Positions 62,980 to 64,000 of a DNA stretch of 64,000 nt are shown piece by piece. The notes beneath the pieces were generated by a model. That model saw only the letters and a program-made list of their open reading frames with translations, did not search any database and was not told the origin of the DNA. Both the position numbers and the translations under genes were made by a program. The DNA is from Comamonadaceae bacterium. Lineage in GTDB: Bacteria; Pseudomonadota; Gammaproteobacteria; Burkholderiales; Burkholderiaceae_C. The DNA lies in contig JAIXXF010000003.1 in the NCBI GenBank assembly GCA_027490925.1, positions 87,091 through 151,090 of the forward strand, in the 5' to 3' direction. Positions within the stretch are counted from its first letter, which is position 1, and each line of letters begins with the position of its first letter.

Positions 62980-63882
62980 GTGACTCAACCCCAGCGCGTC
63001 GAGAGCTTGAGCCACGCCCAGCGCGAGCGGTTGGCCTACATCGACTTCCGGCTCTACTTTTTCGGCGAAATCGGTCGGCCAGACCTGATCGACCGTTTCG
63101 GCGTGGCTCCGGCCGGGGCGACGCGCGACTTGGCGCTGTACCGGGAAGTTGCGCCGCAGAACATCACCTTTGACGGTAGCAACAAGGTCTACCGCATCGG
63201 GCAGGCGTTCTCCCCGCTGTTCGATCACGCATCGCAGCGCGTGCTGTCAGCGCTGGCTCTCGGCTTCGGCGATGGCGTGAACGGCGCAACGCAACCGCTG
63301 CTGCCGTGCGAATCTCCGACCGCCCTGAGCAACCCCAGGATGGATGTGTTGGCTCCGATCTGCCGGGCCATTTACGCCAAGCGGCCAGTCGCCATCCGCT
63401 ACCACTCGATGAGCAGTGGTGAGTCCGAACGGGTCATCGTCCCGTTCGCCCTTGTCGACACCGGCCTACGCTGGCACGTCCGTGCCTTTGATCGCAAGAG
63501 CGGCGAGTTCCGCGATTTCGTCGTCACGCGCATCGAAGCCCCGACCCTGCTCGACGAGGAGCCGCAGACCAACGAACGGCCGGACAACGACATCCAGTGG
63601 ACGCGCATCGTCGAGCTGGACTTCGTGCCGCATCCGCGCCTTGAGCGCCCCGAAATCATCAAGATGGACTACGGGATGCAGGATGGCGCGATCCGGATGC
63701 GCGTGCGCGCGGCGGTCGCGGGCTACATGCTGCTGCGCTGGAGCGTGGACTGCTCGCCCGATCACCGCCTCAAAGACGAACAGTACCGCCTATGGCTCAG
63801 CGATCCGCTGGCGCTGTACGGCGTCGAGAACGCCAAGCTGGCTCCGGGCTACCAAGCCCCGAGCAGCCCAAAGAAACGATAG
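62980..63882 (+). CDS. WYL-domain transcriptional regulator (BrxR/CapW-like)
   Basis: 300 residues from the GTG at 62980, with GAGGAG 7 bases before it; a TTG at 62962 is also open. N-terminal winged helix (ERLAYIDFRLYFFGEIGRPDLIDRFGVAPAGATRDLALYREVAP), then a WYL domain (RPVAIRYHSMSSGESERVIVPFALVDTGLRWHVRAFDRKSGEFRDFVVTRI) and a C-terminal WCX-like region. This composition is typical of regulators of BREX, CBASS and other defence loci. Followed after 15 bases by the DUF262 gene, which it probably controls. Confidence 0.88.
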   Translation: MTQPQRVESLSHAQRERLAYIDFRLYFFGEIGRPDLIDRFGVAPAGATRDLALYREVAPQNITFDGSNKVYRIGQAFSPLFDHASQRVLSALALGFGDGVNGATQPLLPCESPTALSNPRMDVLAPICRAIYAKRPVAIRYHSMSSGESERVIVPFALVDTGLRWHVRAFDRKSGEFRDFVVTRIEAPTLLDEEPQTNERPDNDIQWTRIVELDFVPHPRLERPEIIKMDYGMQDGAIRMRVRAAVAGYMLLRWSVDCSPDHRLKDEQYRLWLSDPLALYGVENAKLAPGYQAPSSPKKR

Positions 63883-63897
63883 GAAAGAAGAAAACCA

Positions 63898-64000
63898 ATG
63901 GCCAAGACACTTGAAGCCCACGACAAGCTGATTCGGGAGATCTTCGAAGGCAGCTACCAGTTCGAGATTCCGGACTACCAGCGCCCCTACGCCTGGACAA
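63898..64000 (+). CDS. DUF262 domain protein, GmrSD-like (3' end outside window)
   Basis: The first 34 codons are visible: MAKTLEAHDKLIREIFEG then FEIPDYQRPYAWT. The I-P-x-Y-Q-R-x-Y-x-W motif is the start of DUF262, the ParB/sulfiredoxin-like nucleotide-binding domain of GmrS-type modification-dependent restriction systems. Ribosome-binding site AGGAAAG lies 9-15 bases upstream. The rest, including any DUF1524 nuclease domain, lies outside the window. Confidence 0.82.
   Translation, partial: MAKTLEAHDKLIREIFEGSYQFEIPDYQRPYAWT

Noticed and set aside
1..64000. CRISPR arrays, rRNA or complete tRNA genes
   Set aside because: I looked for regularly spaced repeats and RNA gene signatures on both strands and found none.

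Overview
The window is high-GC, densely coded DNA. Gene order (mltG-tmk-holB-pilZ-tatD, yciB-bolA-ppiC, bioADF, a DmdC-type acyl-CoA dehydrogenase operon) and protein character point to a betaproteobacterium, most likely a Burkholderiales member of the Comamonadaceae type. I saw no rRNA, complete tRNA or CRISPR array.

Layout. 1-1661: 3' part of a penicillin acylase gene. 1839-5646: chorismate-lyase-like gene plus bioA-bioD-bioF. 5779-6735: orphan sensor kinase. 7080-11672 (minus): mltG-tmk-holB-pilZ-tatD-ankyrin operon, divergent from ygfZ and an NRDE gene. 13492-20442 (minus): a TRAP-type uptake operon (lipoprotein, binding protein, fused permease, TetR regulator, esterase, thioesterase-GNAT fusion) with a palindrome in its upstream region. 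20839-22904: exported FAH-fold hydratase and Fe-type alcohol dehydrogenase, divergent around a second palindrome. 23020-34234: DnaJ-like protein, slyX, a methyltransferase, patatin, tex, the secretion pair gspA/gspB, two YeeE/YedE genes and a FadL-type porin gene broken by one in-frame stop codon. 34654-40485: DUF1223 protein, MFS transporter, and a desaturase-GST-SDR-flavin reductase operon. 40838-49582 (minus): fatty-acid degradation (acyl-CoA ligase, FadJ, thiolase, acyl-CoA dehydrogenase, SDR, thioesterase). 49755-53434: selO-msrB-yciB-bolA-ppiC. 53511-54272: membrane acyltransferase-like protein.

About 54.4-62.7 kb is accessory DNA: an AraC regulator divergent from a small membrane protein, a decayed HD-domain gene, then a satellite-like integrated element (zinc-ribbon protein, winged-helix and AlpA-type proteins, AT-richer cargo, tyrosine integrase). 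Near-identical hairpins lie at 54.45 and 62.63 kb, and clusters of an 8-base direct repeat lie at both ends of the satellite part. Beyond it, at the right edge, a WYL-domain regulator with an apparent self-operator precedes the start of a DUF262 (GmrSD-like) gene. This looks like the first part of a phage-defence locus that continues outside the window.

A second layer is a family of about 62-base interspersed repeats with a fixed architecture. I found six copies, four between genes and two inside the coding sequences of tmk and selO. The two internal copies are read in the same frame and orientation.
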